From Terriglobia bacterium (GTDB taxonomy: Bacteria > Acidobacteriota > Terriglobia > 20CM-2-55-15), in NCBI GenBank assembly GCA_036496425.1, contig DASXLG010000253.1:1-49263 (forward strand): a stretch of 49,263 nucleotides of DNA, given 5' to 3'. Made by a program: the position numbers and the translations under genes. Every line of letters starts with the position of its first letter. Positions within the stretch are counted from its first letter, which is position 1. Below are positions 17,337-26,295 of the stretch, one piece after another. The notes under the pieces were generated by a model. It saw nothing but the letters and a program-made list of their open reading frames with translations, was not told the DNA's origin and did not search any database.

Positions 17337-18113
17337 TCAGTGCGTGAGCGCGTACATAAAGAAGTTGACGGCCATACGGAAGGCGTATCCCGAGAAGCGG
17401 TCGGGATATCTGGGGTCGTCGGACCACTCGTAGGCATCTCCGAGATCGGTATTGTGGTTGATGACCATCATCAGCCGGCCGTTGTCATCCCAGATTCCTT
17501 TGCATTCGGCCTGAAATCCATCCGTCTCCCAGGTGACTCCGCCGTTAAACGCATAGGCCATGCTCGGCGTTTGAATCAGATGGTCGATGTCATAGAAGAC
17601 GTGAAAGATCGGATGCTCGCGGGGAATGTCTTTGATTTCGCGGTTGGGAAAGACCTTGCGGATCTGCCGCTCGAAAGCCGACCACTCGAAGGTTCCCCAG
17701 AAATCATCGACGATCCAGAAGCCGCCGCGCTCCAGATATTGCCGCATGGTGGCCGCGTCATCGTCGGTGAGAACCATCTGTTCGACTTCGCTGGAATAGA
17801 CCAGCGGGTATTTATAAAGGTCGGGATCGTTGATCGGAATGAGACGTTCGCCATCCGCGATATTGATGTTCGTCAATCGCTTCAGTACGTCAATCAGATG
17901 CCGGTCGGCGCGAGGATAGTCCGTATACCAGTTCTTGTAATATCCGGGTATTCGCCCGTTGTAGATCAAACGGGCGAATACGAATTGGTTCGTCTCTTGT
18001 GTGAAGTTGTGGGGAACGCGGTGAACATCATCGTAGCTGCCGATGAATCCGAACTCGTCTTCTTCCTGCGCGTACACAACGGCAGCGGTAATGAGCGCTG
18101 CCATAATGATCAA
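17337..18113 (-). CDS. DUF4159 domain protein, exported
   Basis: The mature protein (from EEDEFGFIGSYDD) is a DUF4159 domain: FVFARLIYNGRIPGYYKNW, VEQMVLTDDDAATMRQYLERGGF, and a C-terminal NHNTDLGDAYEWSDDP. The frame is open back through the tatA gene, but that upstream part is antisense-free overlap in another frame and not real. The hydrophobic leader would best begin at KRFRFF (about 18137), yet no ATG, GTG or TTG lies between the tatA stop and there; TTG 18113 and ATG 18104 are the first usable codons. The start is therefore uncertain. DUF4159 function is unknown; the fold resembles a glutamine-amidotransferase-like domain. Confidence 0.8.
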   Translation of the reverse strand: MIIMAALITAAVVYAQEEDEFGFIGSYDDVHRVPHNFTQETNQFVFARLIYNGRIPGYYKNWYTDYPRADRHLIDVLKRLTNINIADGERLIPINDPDLYKYPLVYSSEVEQMVLTDDDAATMRQYLERGGFWIVDDFWGTFEWSAFERQIRKVFPNREIKDIPREHPIFHVFYDIDHLIQTPSMAYAFNGGVTWETDGFQAECKGIWDDNGRLMMVINHNTDLGDAYEWSDDPRYPDRFSGYAFRMAVNFFMYALTH

Positions 18114-18157
18114 ACCAGTAAAAAACCGAAACCGCTTAACTGGCGTACCGCTACCCT

Positions 18158-18325
18158 CTAGTCGTGCTTTTCGGGCTCCGGCGTTTCGCTCATTGCCTTC
18201 TTGAAGCCGCGGATTCCTTCGCCAAGACCTTTGCCGAGTTCCGGGAGCTTCTTCGGGCCAAAGGTAAACATGGCGATAATCAGAATCACGAGCAAGTGCA
18301 TCGGTTGAAGCAAACCTTCGAACAT
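18158..18325 (-). CDS. tatA: twin-arginine translocase subunit TatA
   Basis: 55 residues: a short N-terminus, one membrane helix (about 8-21, PMHLLVILIIAMF), then the TatA hinge and amphipathic helix (FGPKKLPELGKGLGEGIRGF) and a short charged tail. It begins with ATG and ends TAG. TatA oligomers form the pore that exports folded proteins. It is shorter than typical TatA (about 70-90) mainly in its tail. It heads a minus-strand row with DUF4159, PagL-like and homocysteine methyltransferase genes; tatC is not in the window. Confidence 0.9.
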   Translation of the reverse strand: MFEGLLQPMHLLVILIIAMFTFGPKKLPELGKGLGEGIRGFKKAMSETPEPEKHD

Positions 18326-18423
18326 ATTGAGACACCTTTCCTTCGTTGAAATCGGACCCCTATTTTAAACCAAATTTGCCCTCTTGTCCGGATAGAGTTA
18401 GAATCGGTTAAAATCTGTGTTTT

Positions 18424-18732
18424 ATGCATATTAGCGATCCTGAAGAGGTAGAAACCGTACTCGCGTTCTTTCGCACCCACCTGGGGCGGGAACTCAATCT
18501 GGCAATCGCGGTATTCGACGGACTGACCCAGCATGAGCGAGTCAAAGTCACGGAAGTCGAGGCAGCGCCGGCGCGCATCGAGCTCGACGTGGTGCAATCG
18601 AAGCGTAAGCTGACGATCGACCCGAACCAGTTTTCCTTTTCAACCGTTTCTCCGGACCATACCCGGCTCGAGATCGGCCGGCTTCTCGGCTCCAGCATCA
18701 TGATCCGGCTAACGGTAACTGAAACCACTTGA
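18424..18732 (+). CDS. hypothetical protein, 102 residues
   Basis: No family recognised. It is a small soluble protein without signal or membrane segment: an acidic helix-rich start (DPEEVETVLAFFRTHLG), then alternating strands (RIELDVVQSKRKLTID, GSSIMIRLTVTET). It is transcribed opposite to tatA, about 100 bp away, and its stop lies 2 bp from the stop of the RND pump gene. Coding-like composition and clean boundaries support a real gene. Confidence 0.6.
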   Translation: MHISDPEEVETVLAFFRTHLGRELNLAIAVFDGLTQHERVKVTEVEAAPARIELDVVQSKRKLTIDPNQFSFSTVSPDHTRLEIGRLLGSSIMIRLTVTETT

Positions 18733-18734
18733 TC

Positions 18735-21700
18735 CTATGACTCCTGGGGCTCTTCGGCTTCGTCCGTGCCGGGTGCGACTGCAGGGGCGCGGCGTTCTGC
18801 CCAGCGGTGAACAAGCAGGTACATTGCGGGTAATACCAGCAATATCAAGACGGAGGAGGTCAGCATTCCGCCGACGACAACCCGGGCCAGGGGTTTTTGC
18901 GTTTCCGACCCGATGCCCGTTGCGACTGATGCGGGAAGCAGACCGATCGCGGCGGACAGCGCCGCCATCAAGACCGGCCGCAATTGCAGCTCGGACCCGC
19001 GCGAGACCGCATCGCGAAGCGGTACGCCATCCTCCCGCAATTGCTGAATCCGTGAGACCAGAATCACTCCTCCCAGCACCGAGACGCCGAACAGCGAGAT
19101 GAAGCCGACGGCCGCAGCGATGCTGAAATTAGTGTGCGTTACAAGGAGGGAAAGCATGCCTCCAATCAACGCCAGAGGTACTGTTCCGATCAGAAGCAGC
19201 GCATCGCTCATGCTCCGGAACGCGCTATACAGCAGGAAGAAGATAATGAGGAGGCTGATCGGCACGACCACCTCAAGGCGGGCAACAGCGGCTTGAAGCT
19301 CCTGAAATTCGCCGGCCCATTCGTAGTGGTATCCCGCCGGAAGCTGGACCTGGTCTTTCAACTTTTTCTCGGCTTCCGCGATCGTACTCTGCAGGTCGCG
19401 GCCACGGACACTGAATTTGACGGGAATGTATCGAGCGTTGTCTTCTCTATAAATAAAGGATGCGCCGGTTTGCTTGACCACATCGGCGACCTGCTTCAGC
19501 GGTATGCGTCCGCCGTCCGGCGTACTAACCGGAATATTCGAAATCGCATCGACGCTCTCGCGATATTCGGGCAGAAAACGAACGACGACATCGAAACGAC
19601 GCTCTCCATCGAGCACCTGTGTCACCGCCTGTCCGCCGATCGCCGCCTGCACAACGCCGTTGACGTCGTTCGGCAGGATACCGTAACGCGCTGCGCGTTC
19701 CCGGTCGACTTGAATGAGCAGATTTGGCTGGCCGAGCTCGCCGATCACGCTGAGATCTTCGACTCCCTGCACGGTGCCCATCACTTTGGCGATCCGGTCG
19801 GCGGTCGACTCCAGGTCTTCCAGGTTATTTCCGAATAATTTGATTGAGTTCTCGCCTTTCACTCCGGACATCGCCTCTTCGACATTGTCCTGAATGGTTT
19901 GCGAGAAGTTGTAGTCCACCCCCGGAATCTGACGCAGCTCGGCTTCGATCTGCCTGACAAGTTCTGGTTTGTCGATGCCCGGCCGCCATTGGTCACGGGG
20001 CTTCAGGTTGACAAAGAATTCGCAATTGAAATAGCTGGTCGGATCGGTGCCATCATCCGGTCTGCCGAGCTGGCTGACGACGTCCGTTACTTCGGGATAT
20101 TTTTTGAAGGTGAGCCGCATCTGGTCGGCGAGCTGCCGCGCATATGAAAACGAGACCGTGTTCGGCATGTTCGCGCGAACCCAGAGGTTTCCTTCCTCGA
20201 GCTTCGGCATGAATTCGCCGCCGATGAACGGCAGCGTGGACAGCGTGACGGCCAGCACGAGAACCGCGATAATTACGGTCACCCACGGTCTGGTCAGCGC
20301 ACTGCCGAGGCACTTCGAATACACGCGCCGGATTCCCCGGACAACGAAAGTTTCGTGTTCCTCGGCCTGAGGTTTCAACACCAGCGAAGCCATGACCGGC
20401 GAGAACGTCAGAGCCAGAAGCAGCGCTCCCGTCAGCGCGAAGCCGTAGGTGAGGGCCATCGGGCCGAAGACTTTGCCTTCGACTCCCGTCATGGTGAAGA
20501 GTGGAATGAACGCCGCGACAATGATGGCAGACGAAAAGAAGATGGGTTTGCTGACTTCCTGCGCGGCGAGCACGGTGGTGCGGCGGATGTTATGACGATA
20601 GGGATTGGGCTCCGATAAATGGCGGTAGATGTTCTCCACCATGACGACCGACGCATCGACGATGATGCCGAAGTCGATCGCGCCCATCGAAATCAGATTC
20701 GCGGATTCGCCTCGAAGCACCATCAGAATGAACGTGAATAGAAGTGACAACGGAATGGATAGCGCGACGACCAGCGAAGCACGAAGGTCACCGAGAAAGG
20801 CCAGAAGAATCAGCGCAACGAGCAGCATTCCCTCGATCAATGTGTGAGTCACGGTGTGCGTCGTGAGGTCGATCAGGTTGGTGCGGTCGTAATACGGAAC
20901 AATCTTCATGCCCGGCGGCAGAATTCCGTTGTTCAGCACCTCCACCTTCTGCCGAACGCGTTCCAGCGTCGGCAGCGATTTCTCGCCTCGCCGCATCAAA
21001 ACCACGCCTTGAACGATGTCGCTCTGTTCGTCCTTGCCGACTTTGCCGACCGGCACCTTGGCCCCGATGCTGATTTCGCCAAGCTGTTTCAAATAGACCG
21101 GCGTTCCATTCTTCGCCGCAACCGCGACGTTGGCCATGTCGGTGGTGTCTTTGAACAGACCGATGCCGCGAACGTTATAGCTTTGCGCTCCGATTTCGAG
21201 ATAGTTGGCGCCAACGTTCGAGTTGCTCGCGGCGATCGCGCTCATCACCTGGGAAACCGATACGTTGAAGGCGATCAGTTTGTTCGGGTCCAGATCGATA
21301 TGGTATTCCTTCGTGTCTCCGCCGAAGCTGACGACATCGATGACGCCCGGCACCTGTTTGAACTGGCGCTCGAGGATCCAGTCCTGCGCAACTTTCAGGT
21401 CCATCAGGCTGGCGCCGTTTCCGACCAGCTGGTAACGGTAAATTTCACCGACCGCCGATGTCGGCGACAATTCCGGCTGAACGCCCGCGGGAAGATCGAC
21501 CATCTGCAGGCGATTGAGGACTTCCTGCCGGTCGTAGTTGTAATCCGTTTCGTACTGGAAATAGCACTTGATATCGGTGAGCCCGAAAAGAGAAATCGAG
21601 CGGATGTGATCGAGTCCCGGCATGCCGTTCAGCTGCGTCTCCACGGGTACGGTGATCTGACGTTCCATCTCTTCGGCCGACCAGCCCGAGTTCTGCGCGA

Positions 21701-21848
21701 TGACTTCGATGGTCGGAGGCGAAGGATCCGGGTACGCCTCGATGTTGAGGGCCTTGAATGCATAAAGGCCTCCGACAACCAGAAACAGAGCCGCCGCGAC
21801 GATCAGCAGCTTTTCGCGCAGAATGAAATCAATGAGCTTGCCTACCAC
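18735..21848 (-). CDS. heavy-metal efflux RND pump (CzcA/CusA family)
   Basis: 1037 residues, normal for the HME-RND inner-membrane proton antiporter that pumps Co/Zn/Cd or Cu/Ag outward. The N-terminal helix and EAYPDPSPPTIEV are typical. The TM4 motif AIDFGIIVDASVVMVEN at about 390-405 carries the two proton-relay aspartates and the Glu of the HME signature, with VDAS instead of the common VDGA. Methionine pairs that would mark a Cu/Ag pump are not obvious, so the metal is uncertain. It is the last gene of TolC-adaptor-pump, with a 6-bp gap after the adaptor. Confidence 0.93.
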   Translation of the reverse strand: MVGKLIDFILREKLLIVAAALFLVVGGLYAFKALNIEAYPDPSPPTIEVIAQNSGWSAEEMERQITVPVETQLNGMPGLDHIRSISLFGLTDIKCYFQYETDYNYDRQEVLNRLQMVDLPAGVQPELSPTSAVGEIYRYQLVGNGASLMDLKVAQDWILERQFKQVPGVIDVVSFGGDTKEYHIDLDPNKLIAFNVSVSQVMSAIAASNSNVGANYLEIGAQSYNVRGIGLFKDTTDMANVAVAAKNGTPVYLKQLGEISIGAKVPVGKVGKDEQSDIVQGVVLMRRGEKSLPTLERVRQKVEVLNNGILPPGMKIVPYYDRTNLIDLTTHTVTHTLIEGMLLVALILLAFLGDLRASLVVALSIPLSLLFTFILMVLRGESANLISMGAIDFGIIVDASVVMVENIYRHLSEPNPYRHNIRRTTVLAAQEVSKPIFFSSAIIVAAFIPLFTMTGVEGKVFGPMALTYGFALTGALLLALTFSPVMASLVLKPQAEEHETFVVRGIRRVYSKCLGSALTRPWVTVIIAVLVLAVTLSTLPFIGGEFMPKLEEGNLWVRANMPNTVSFSYARQLADQMRLTFKKYPEVTDVVSQLGRPDDGTDPTSYFNCEFFVNLKPRDQWRPGIDKPELVRQIEAELRQIPGVDYNFSQTIQDNVEEAMSGVKGENSIKLFGNNLEDLESTADRIAKVMGTVQGVEDLSVIGELGQPNLLIQVDRERAARYGILPNDVNGVVQAAIGGQAVTQVLDGERRFDVVVRFLPEYRESVDAISNIPVSTPDGGRIPLKQVADVVKQTGASFIYREDNARYIPVKFSVRGRDLQSTIAEAEKKLKDQVQLPAGYHYEWAGEFQELQAAVARLEVVVPISLLIIFFLLYSAFRSMSDALLLIGTVPLALIGGMLSLLVTHTNFSIAAAVGFISLFGVSVLGGVILVSRIQQLREDGVPLRDAVSRGSELQLRPVLMAALSAAIGLLPASVATGIGSETQKPLARVVVGGMLTSSVLILLVLPAMYLLVHRWAERRAPAVAPGTDEAEEPQES

Positions 21849-21854
21849 GATGTC

Positions 21855-23081
21855 TTATTCCTTCACTTTGCTTAATTCGTTCAGGAGCAGCGCTCCGCGA
21901 GTCGCGACAACGTCGCCTGGATGTACGCCGGAGTCGACAATGAAACCACCCGCCACTTCCTGGCCGACATGGACGCTCCGGCGGTGAAAATGGCCCGGCG
22001 TATCCGCGACGAACACCACCGAATCATTTCCGTCGACGACGACGGCGCTTGAGGGCAGTGTGGCCATCGGCTGCTGTGCGGCGGAGCCGATCTTGATGGT
22101 TGCGAACATGTCCGGTTTCAGCAGGCCATTCGGATTTGGAACCAGGCACCGGACGCGCAGTGTGCGTGTCGCGGGGTCGACTGTCGGACTGATGAAAGAG
22201 ATCCGGGCGGGGAAGACTTTATCGGGATAGGCGGAGACCATGACCTGGACAGGCATATTCAAATGAATGGCGGCGACGTCGCTTTCATAGACGTCGACCA
22301 GAACCCATAATTCGTTCAGATCGGTAATCAGAAAAAGAGGATCCGGCGCATCGGGCTTGACATATTGTCCCGGTCCCACTTTCCTGTCGACGATCGTTCC
22401 GGTAATCGGCGCGCGGAGCGTGACTTTCGGATCGACGGCGGTGGTTTCATCCGGCTCTTTCCCGAACAGCCGCAGACGGTTCTCGGCTGCGGCTACTGCG
22501 GCTTGCGAGCGGCGGACATCATCCTGGGCTCGTGCCAGGTCGCTTTCCGACTGTTGCAGGTCCTTTGTGGCAATTGCCTCCTGATCGTGCAGCCGCTTGG
22601 CGCGTTGCTCGGCGACCTGAGCGGCGTCCAGTCCGATCTTCGCTTTGACGAGATCGGAACGCGCCGCAGACACGTCATTCTGAGCACCAACGAAATCGGG
22701 AGATTCAACGACGGCGAGGGGTTGTCCCGCCCGGACGTTGTCTCCCTTGTTTGCAAGCAATTCGACAACGCGCCCCGAGAACGGCGTGAAGACGGGCGTC
22801 AAACGGTCTTCGTTGAAACCGACTTTGCCGGTCGCCTTCCGGTCTACGGTCACCATGTGTTCTTTCACCATGTCGGTCGAGATCTGCTTGAGCTGCTGGT
22901 CATCGACCGCGATGGCATCGCCCGAGGGTTTCTCCGCCACGGCTTTTTCCGCCGGCTTGTCCGCGGCCGTTGGCGAGGGCGCCATCCATCGCCACGCGAT
23001 GAATGCAATGGCGACGGCTATGACGATTCCTAAGATCGGCCAGATCTTTGAGCGTGATTGGGATGAGGTGGGCACTTTCAT
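21855..23081 (-). CDS. RND efflux periplasmic adaptor (CzcB/CusB-like)
   Basis: 408 residues. An N-terminal membrane anchor (about 13-31, WPILGIVIAVAIAFIAW) is followed by a barrel-sandwich (FSGRVVELLANKGDNVRAGQ), a long helical hairpin (about 130-210), the second lipoyl half (LRAPITGTIVDRKVGPGQYV), a beta-barrel, and a membrane-proximal domain. It joins the pump to the TolC channel. The SD sequence AGGAG directly precedes the ATG. It starts 13 bp after the TolC gene ends, so the set is one operon. Confidence 0.93.
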   Translation of the reverse strand: MKVPTSSQSRSKIWPILGIVIAVAIAFIAWRWMAPSPTAADKPAEKAVAEKPSGDAIAVDDQQLKQISTDMVKEHMVTVDRKATGKVGFNEDRLTPVFTPFSGRVVELLANKGDNVRAGQPLAVVESPDFVGAQNDVSAARSDLVKAKIGLDAAQVAEQRAKRLHDQEAIATKDLQQSESDLARAQDDVRRSQAAVAAAENRLRLFGKEPDETTAVDPKVTLRAPITGTIVDRKVGPGQYVKPDAPDPLFLITDLNELWVLVDVYESDVAAIHLNMPVQVMVSAYPDKVFPARISFISPTVDPATRTLRVRCLVPNPNGLLKPDMFATIKIGSAAQQPMATLPSSAVVVDGNDSVVFVADTPGHFHRRSVHVGQEVAGGFIVDSGVHPGDVVATRGALLLNELSKVKE

Positions 23082-23094
23082 TTCTCCTGATGGC

Positions 23095-24501
23095 TCAACG
23101 TTGAGCCGTAGTCGCCGCTAACCGTAATTGCTGGCCGGTGGCTTGTTCCAGTTGCCACAGGCTGAGCTGATAGTCGGACAACGCCTGGTTGTATGAAACC
23201 ATCGACTGGTTATAGGTTCGTTGCGCATCCAGCAACTCCAGCAGGCTCGCCGCCCCCTCGTTGAAGCTGAGGGTCGAAATGCTCTTGAGCTTTTCGACCT
23301 GCGACAGATTTTCGGAGTTATAAAGGTCGAGAATCCGCCGCGCGGATTCATACGAGCGGTAGGCCTTCTCGACGTCCGTCACTGCCTGGAATTCCGCCGC
23401 TTTGAGTTGCGCTTCCGCCGCGTGTTGCTGGGCGTCCGCCTGAGTGATCGCCGCCTGATTGTTGTTGTACATGAACAGAGGAAACTGGAAGACGATTCCC
23501 AGTGAATGATCGTCGCCGACGCGCTGATATTCATAACTGACATCGAGATCGCGCCTCCGCTGCGCCTGGGCGAGGAGCAGTCCGCGTCCCGCGCCCTGAA
23601 ACGTGTTTCGGGCGGCAATCACATCCGGCCGCTGGGCCAGAGCGAGCTGGCGTAATTCCGCAATCGGCTGCGCGATGGGACGGGTATCAAACGAACCGAC
23701 GACCTGCAAAGGCGCGCTCCGCAGCGCATCCGGAAAGGTCGTTTGCGGATCTCCGCCGAGGGCGGCGTTCTGAGCAATCGGTACAGGCGCAACCTGCTCG
23801 GTCCGCGCGCCCAGCAGGTTGAGGATGTCCCGGGTTGCCTGATCGTAAGAGGACTGGGCCTGAAGCACTGCCGTCTGATACTGCAGTTTCCCGGCGCGTA
23901 CACGATAAAGCTCCACGGGCGGAAGATCTCCGTTATCCAATCGGACCTGCGTGAGCTTCTCGGTCTGCTCGTACTGTTGCTCCGTGCCTTGCGCGAGAAT
24001 CAGATTCTGGCGGGCGAGAATGGCATTGTTGAATGCCTGCCGCAGTTGAAACAGCTGATTCCGGATCGCGTCGAGCATCTGGGCTTCGGAGGTCTTCAGC
24101 TGAAAGTCCGCCTGCTCGGTCCGCAACTCCCGCTTGCCGCCGCGTTCAGTGATTTTGTCGAAGCGGAGGGTATAGGTGGGCTGGGCCCCGGCATTGGAGT
24201 CCGTTGAGAAAAACCGCGGGACATCGCCCAGCGGAGAATAGATCGGAAACTGCTCGGCGCCGACCGTAAGGACCGGATTCGGTTTGTAGCTGGCCATCAG
24301 GCGTGCCGCGCGCGCGGCGTCCACCTGATACCGCTGTGCCACGATCGTCAGATTTCTCTGCATCAGCAGGTTTTCCGCATCGGCAAGAGTCAGCCGGGAC
24401 GGAATCGTTTGCTGGGTGTCCTGAGCCTGCAGATTGGGTATGCCAAAGAGAATGAGAGTCAGCGTGAAAGATATAAAGACGTTGGTTTTTCGGGAAAACA
24501 T
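23095..24501 (-). CDS. TolC family outer-membrane channel
   Basis: 468 residues from the ATG at 24501, chosen for GAGG 8 bases upstream and a proper signal peptide (VFISFTLTLILFG, then LQAQ). It has the two TolC repeats of long helices and two short strand pairs (KPNPVLTVGAEQ, RDLDVSYEYQR), and ends with the usual coiled segment (YNQSMVSYNQALSDYQLS). It provides the exit duct for the metal efflux pump. First gene of the three-gene operon; the FG-GAP protein gene lies 73 bp upstream on the same strand. Confidence 0.92.
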   Translation of the reverse strand: MFSRKTNVFISFTLTLILFGIPNLQAQDTQQTIPSRLTLADAENLLMQRNLTIVAQRYQVDAARAARLMASYKPNPVLTVGAEQFPIYSPLGDVPRFFSTDSNAGAQPTYTLRFDKITERGGKRELRTEQADFQLKTSEAQMLDAIRNQLFQLRQAFNNAILARQNLILAQGTEQQYEQTEKLTQVRLDNGDLPPVELYRVRAGKLQYQTAVLQAQSSYDQATRDILNLLGARTEQVAPVPIAQNAALGGDPQTTFPDALRSAPLQVVGSFDTRPIAQPIAELRQLALAQRPDVIAARNTFQGAGRGLLLAQAQRRRDLDVSYEYQRVGDDHSLGIVFQFPLFMYNNNQAAITQADAQQHAAEAQLKAAEFQAVTDVEKAYRSYESARRILDLYNSENLSQVEKLKSISTLSFNEGAASLLELLDAQRTYNQSMVSYNQALSDYQLSLWQLEQATGQQLRLAATTAQR

Positions 24502-24574
24502 TCGTTGATCCTCAGAGTCGATACTGCCGCCCGGAGCGGCAGGATGACACACCGGTCGGAACGGCTTCAGATGG

Positions 24575-25249
24575 TTACAAAGGAAAGGCAGCCGGAGGAG
24601 CGCGGGGAACAAGGAAACGATGCGAGGCTTCGACAGGATATACATCTTGAGAGGTCATCAAACCCGGCGATGAGGGCATCACCGGCCGATCGAGCCGGAT
24701 CCCGTCCGGGTCGTCCGCCGATCTTCGTTCGAGCGGCACGGCCAGCGTTTCGCGCGGATTGAGCGTTTCGAAGGTGGCCGCTGCGTGGGTTTTGGCGTCC
24801 GCTTGAAGGAAATCGTCGGTGTTTCCCTGCTGGAAACCACCGCGTCCGTTATTCAGCCACACGCCCGCGATTCTGCCGCTGAGCGCATGGGTCAGGACGA
24901 TGTCGAGGTCGGCGTCATTATCCAGATCGACAATGGAAACCTTTAACGCGGAATCCGATGAGCGGAAGTGGAAGATCTGATTCCCGGCATGAGAAAGGCT
25001 CAGCTCCAGTTTGTAGCTGTAGCCGTACGCGCCGGAGCTTGTCCGGTCCGCGACCGCGAAATCAAGCTGCTGGTCGGCGTCCAGATCCGCAACTGCGGTA
25101 GCCCAGCCAAACGGCATGGCTGCGGTCCCGAGACGAAATGGTTGTGCCGGCGCTCTTTCGGCAGACGCCATTCCGGGAAGAATCAGATAGAGCGCAACCA
25201 GTGCAGCAATAAACACATTTGTATGGCGGGACTCGGACACGTACTGCAT
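24575..25249 (-). CDS. secreted FG-GAP/VCBS-repeat protein
   Basis: 224 residues from the ATG at 25249 (a TTG at 25267 is also in frame). The signal peptide is VFIAALVALYLILPG with Ala-Ser-Ala. Two calcium-binding loops of VCBS/FG-GAP blades are visible: DLDADQQLDFAV and DLDNDADLDIVLTH. Two or three blades are too few for a closed propeller, so it may be a short or reduced member. The Pro-rich C-terminus is unstructured. It may be the first gene of the efflux operon, a link not known to me for metal pumps. Confidence 0.72.
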   Translation of the reverse strand: MQYVSESRHTNVFIAALVALYLILPGMASAERAPAQPFRLGTAAMPFGWATAVADLDADQQLDFAVADRTSSGAYGYSYKLELSLSHAGNQIFHFRSSDSALKVSIVDLDNDADLDIVLTHALSGRIAGVWLNNGRGGFQQGNTDDFLQADAKTHAAATFETLNPRETLAVPLERRSADDPDGIRLDRPVMPSSPGLMTSQDVYPVEASHRFLVPRAPPAAFPL

Positions 25250-25304
25250 GCGCTGACATTGTATCAAATGAATAGGGGTGCCTTTGTTAAAAGGGGTTAA
25301 CGGG

Positions 25305-25338
25305 AATGCAAGCCGCCGGACGCATGGCGGCTTGCATT
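25305..25338. terminator. 13-bp perfect hairpin
   Basis: AATGCAAGCCGCC (25305-25317) and GGCGGCTTGCATT (25326-25338) with an 8-base loop lie between the VWFA gene stop and the FG-GAP gene start, both minus strand. No T-run follows on the minus strand. It may end the VWFA transcript or be another palindromic repeat. Confidence 0.55.
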
Positions 25339-25392
25339 AATCAGGGAGCGGAGAATTTCGAATAGTTTCTTTAGCGGAGCTTAACTTTCTGT

Positions 25393-26295
25393 TTATCCCG
25401 TCGCGGCGTAGTATCCCGTTTTGGCCCGCACCTTCAGAGGCGGCAAGCCCTTCGGCGGATCGACGTCGACGTGGATTTCACGCCAGGTTCCATCCTTGGC
25501 CTGGTTCGTCGACCGGTAACCCAGCAGGTACTGGTTCTTCAATTCGATCGCAATTCTCGTGCAGATATCGGAAAGCTGGTTGGGTGAACTCGGAAAGAAG
25601 GCGCGCCCTCCGGTCGTTTCGACAAGGTCCCGGATCGTCGTTTGGCCTCTCGTGGTGCCGATCAAGCCGATGGCGTAGATCTGGACATCTTGATGGCGCG
25701 TGAACTCCCGGATATCCGGGAACGAGTAGTGACTGTTGTTGTCTTCGCCGTCGGTGATAATCAGGAGCGCTTTTTTCGTGTTTCTTCCGCTCTTGATTTT
25801 CTCGAGTCCCATCTGCACGGCGTCGAACAGCGGTGTCAGCCCGTGCGCCGAAGCCGAGAAAATCCGCTTTTCCAGGCGCGCCAGATCGGTCGTGAAATCC
25901 TCGATGAGGGTCGGTGTATCGCTGAATTCCACTAGAAAATACTCGTCGCGGGGATTACTGGTTTTGAGGAAGGCGGTTGCGGCGTCGCGTGCCGCGGGGA
26001 ACTTATCCACCATGCTGCCCGTTGCGTCGAAGATGAGTCCGACGCTGACCGGCAGATCTTCGACCGAGAAATATTCGACCTTCTGTTCGACGCCGTCTTC
26101 CAGCAAGCGGAAATTCGGGCGGTCCAGGCCGGCGACGAGGCGGTTATTCATGTCGGACACCGTCGCATTGACCAGGACAAGATTGACGTCAACTTTGAGC
26201 GTTTCGTTCTGGGCTTTGAGGGCCGGGCGGTAGCATAATAAGGGAACCAGGGAGAGGACTATGATTACGACCGCTTTCCTCATTATGCAGTTCAT
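25393..26295 (-). CDS. VWFA-related secreted protein (TIGR03436-like)
   Basis: 300 residues. The signal peptide (VVIIVLSLVPLLCY) is followed by LKVDVNLVLVNATVSD and LDRPNFRLLEDGVEQ, the conserved N-terminal strand set of the acidobacterial VWFA-related family. The von Willebrand A domain has a metal site DATGSM (MIDAS-like DxTGS) and ITDGEDNNSHYS. The C-terminal RAKTGYYA is typical of the family. Function unknown. The ATG at 26295 has GGAG just before it. Its 5' end overlaps the divergent FecR-like gene. Confidence 0.9.
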   Translation of the reverse strand: MNCIMRKAVVIIVLSLVPLLCYRPALKAQNETLKVDVNLVLVNATVSDMNNRLVAGLDRPNFRLLEDGVEQKVEYFSVEDLPVSVGLIFDATGSMVDKFPAARDAATAFLKTSNPRDEYFLVEFSDTPTLIEDFTTDLARLEKRIFSASAHGLTPLFDAVQMGLEKIKSGRNTKKALLIITDGEDNNSHYSFPDIREFTRHQDVQIYAIGLIGTTRGQTTIRDLVETTGGRAFFPSSPNQLSDICTRIAIELKNQYLLGYRSTNQAKDGTWREIHVDVDPPKGLPPLKVRAKTGYYAATG

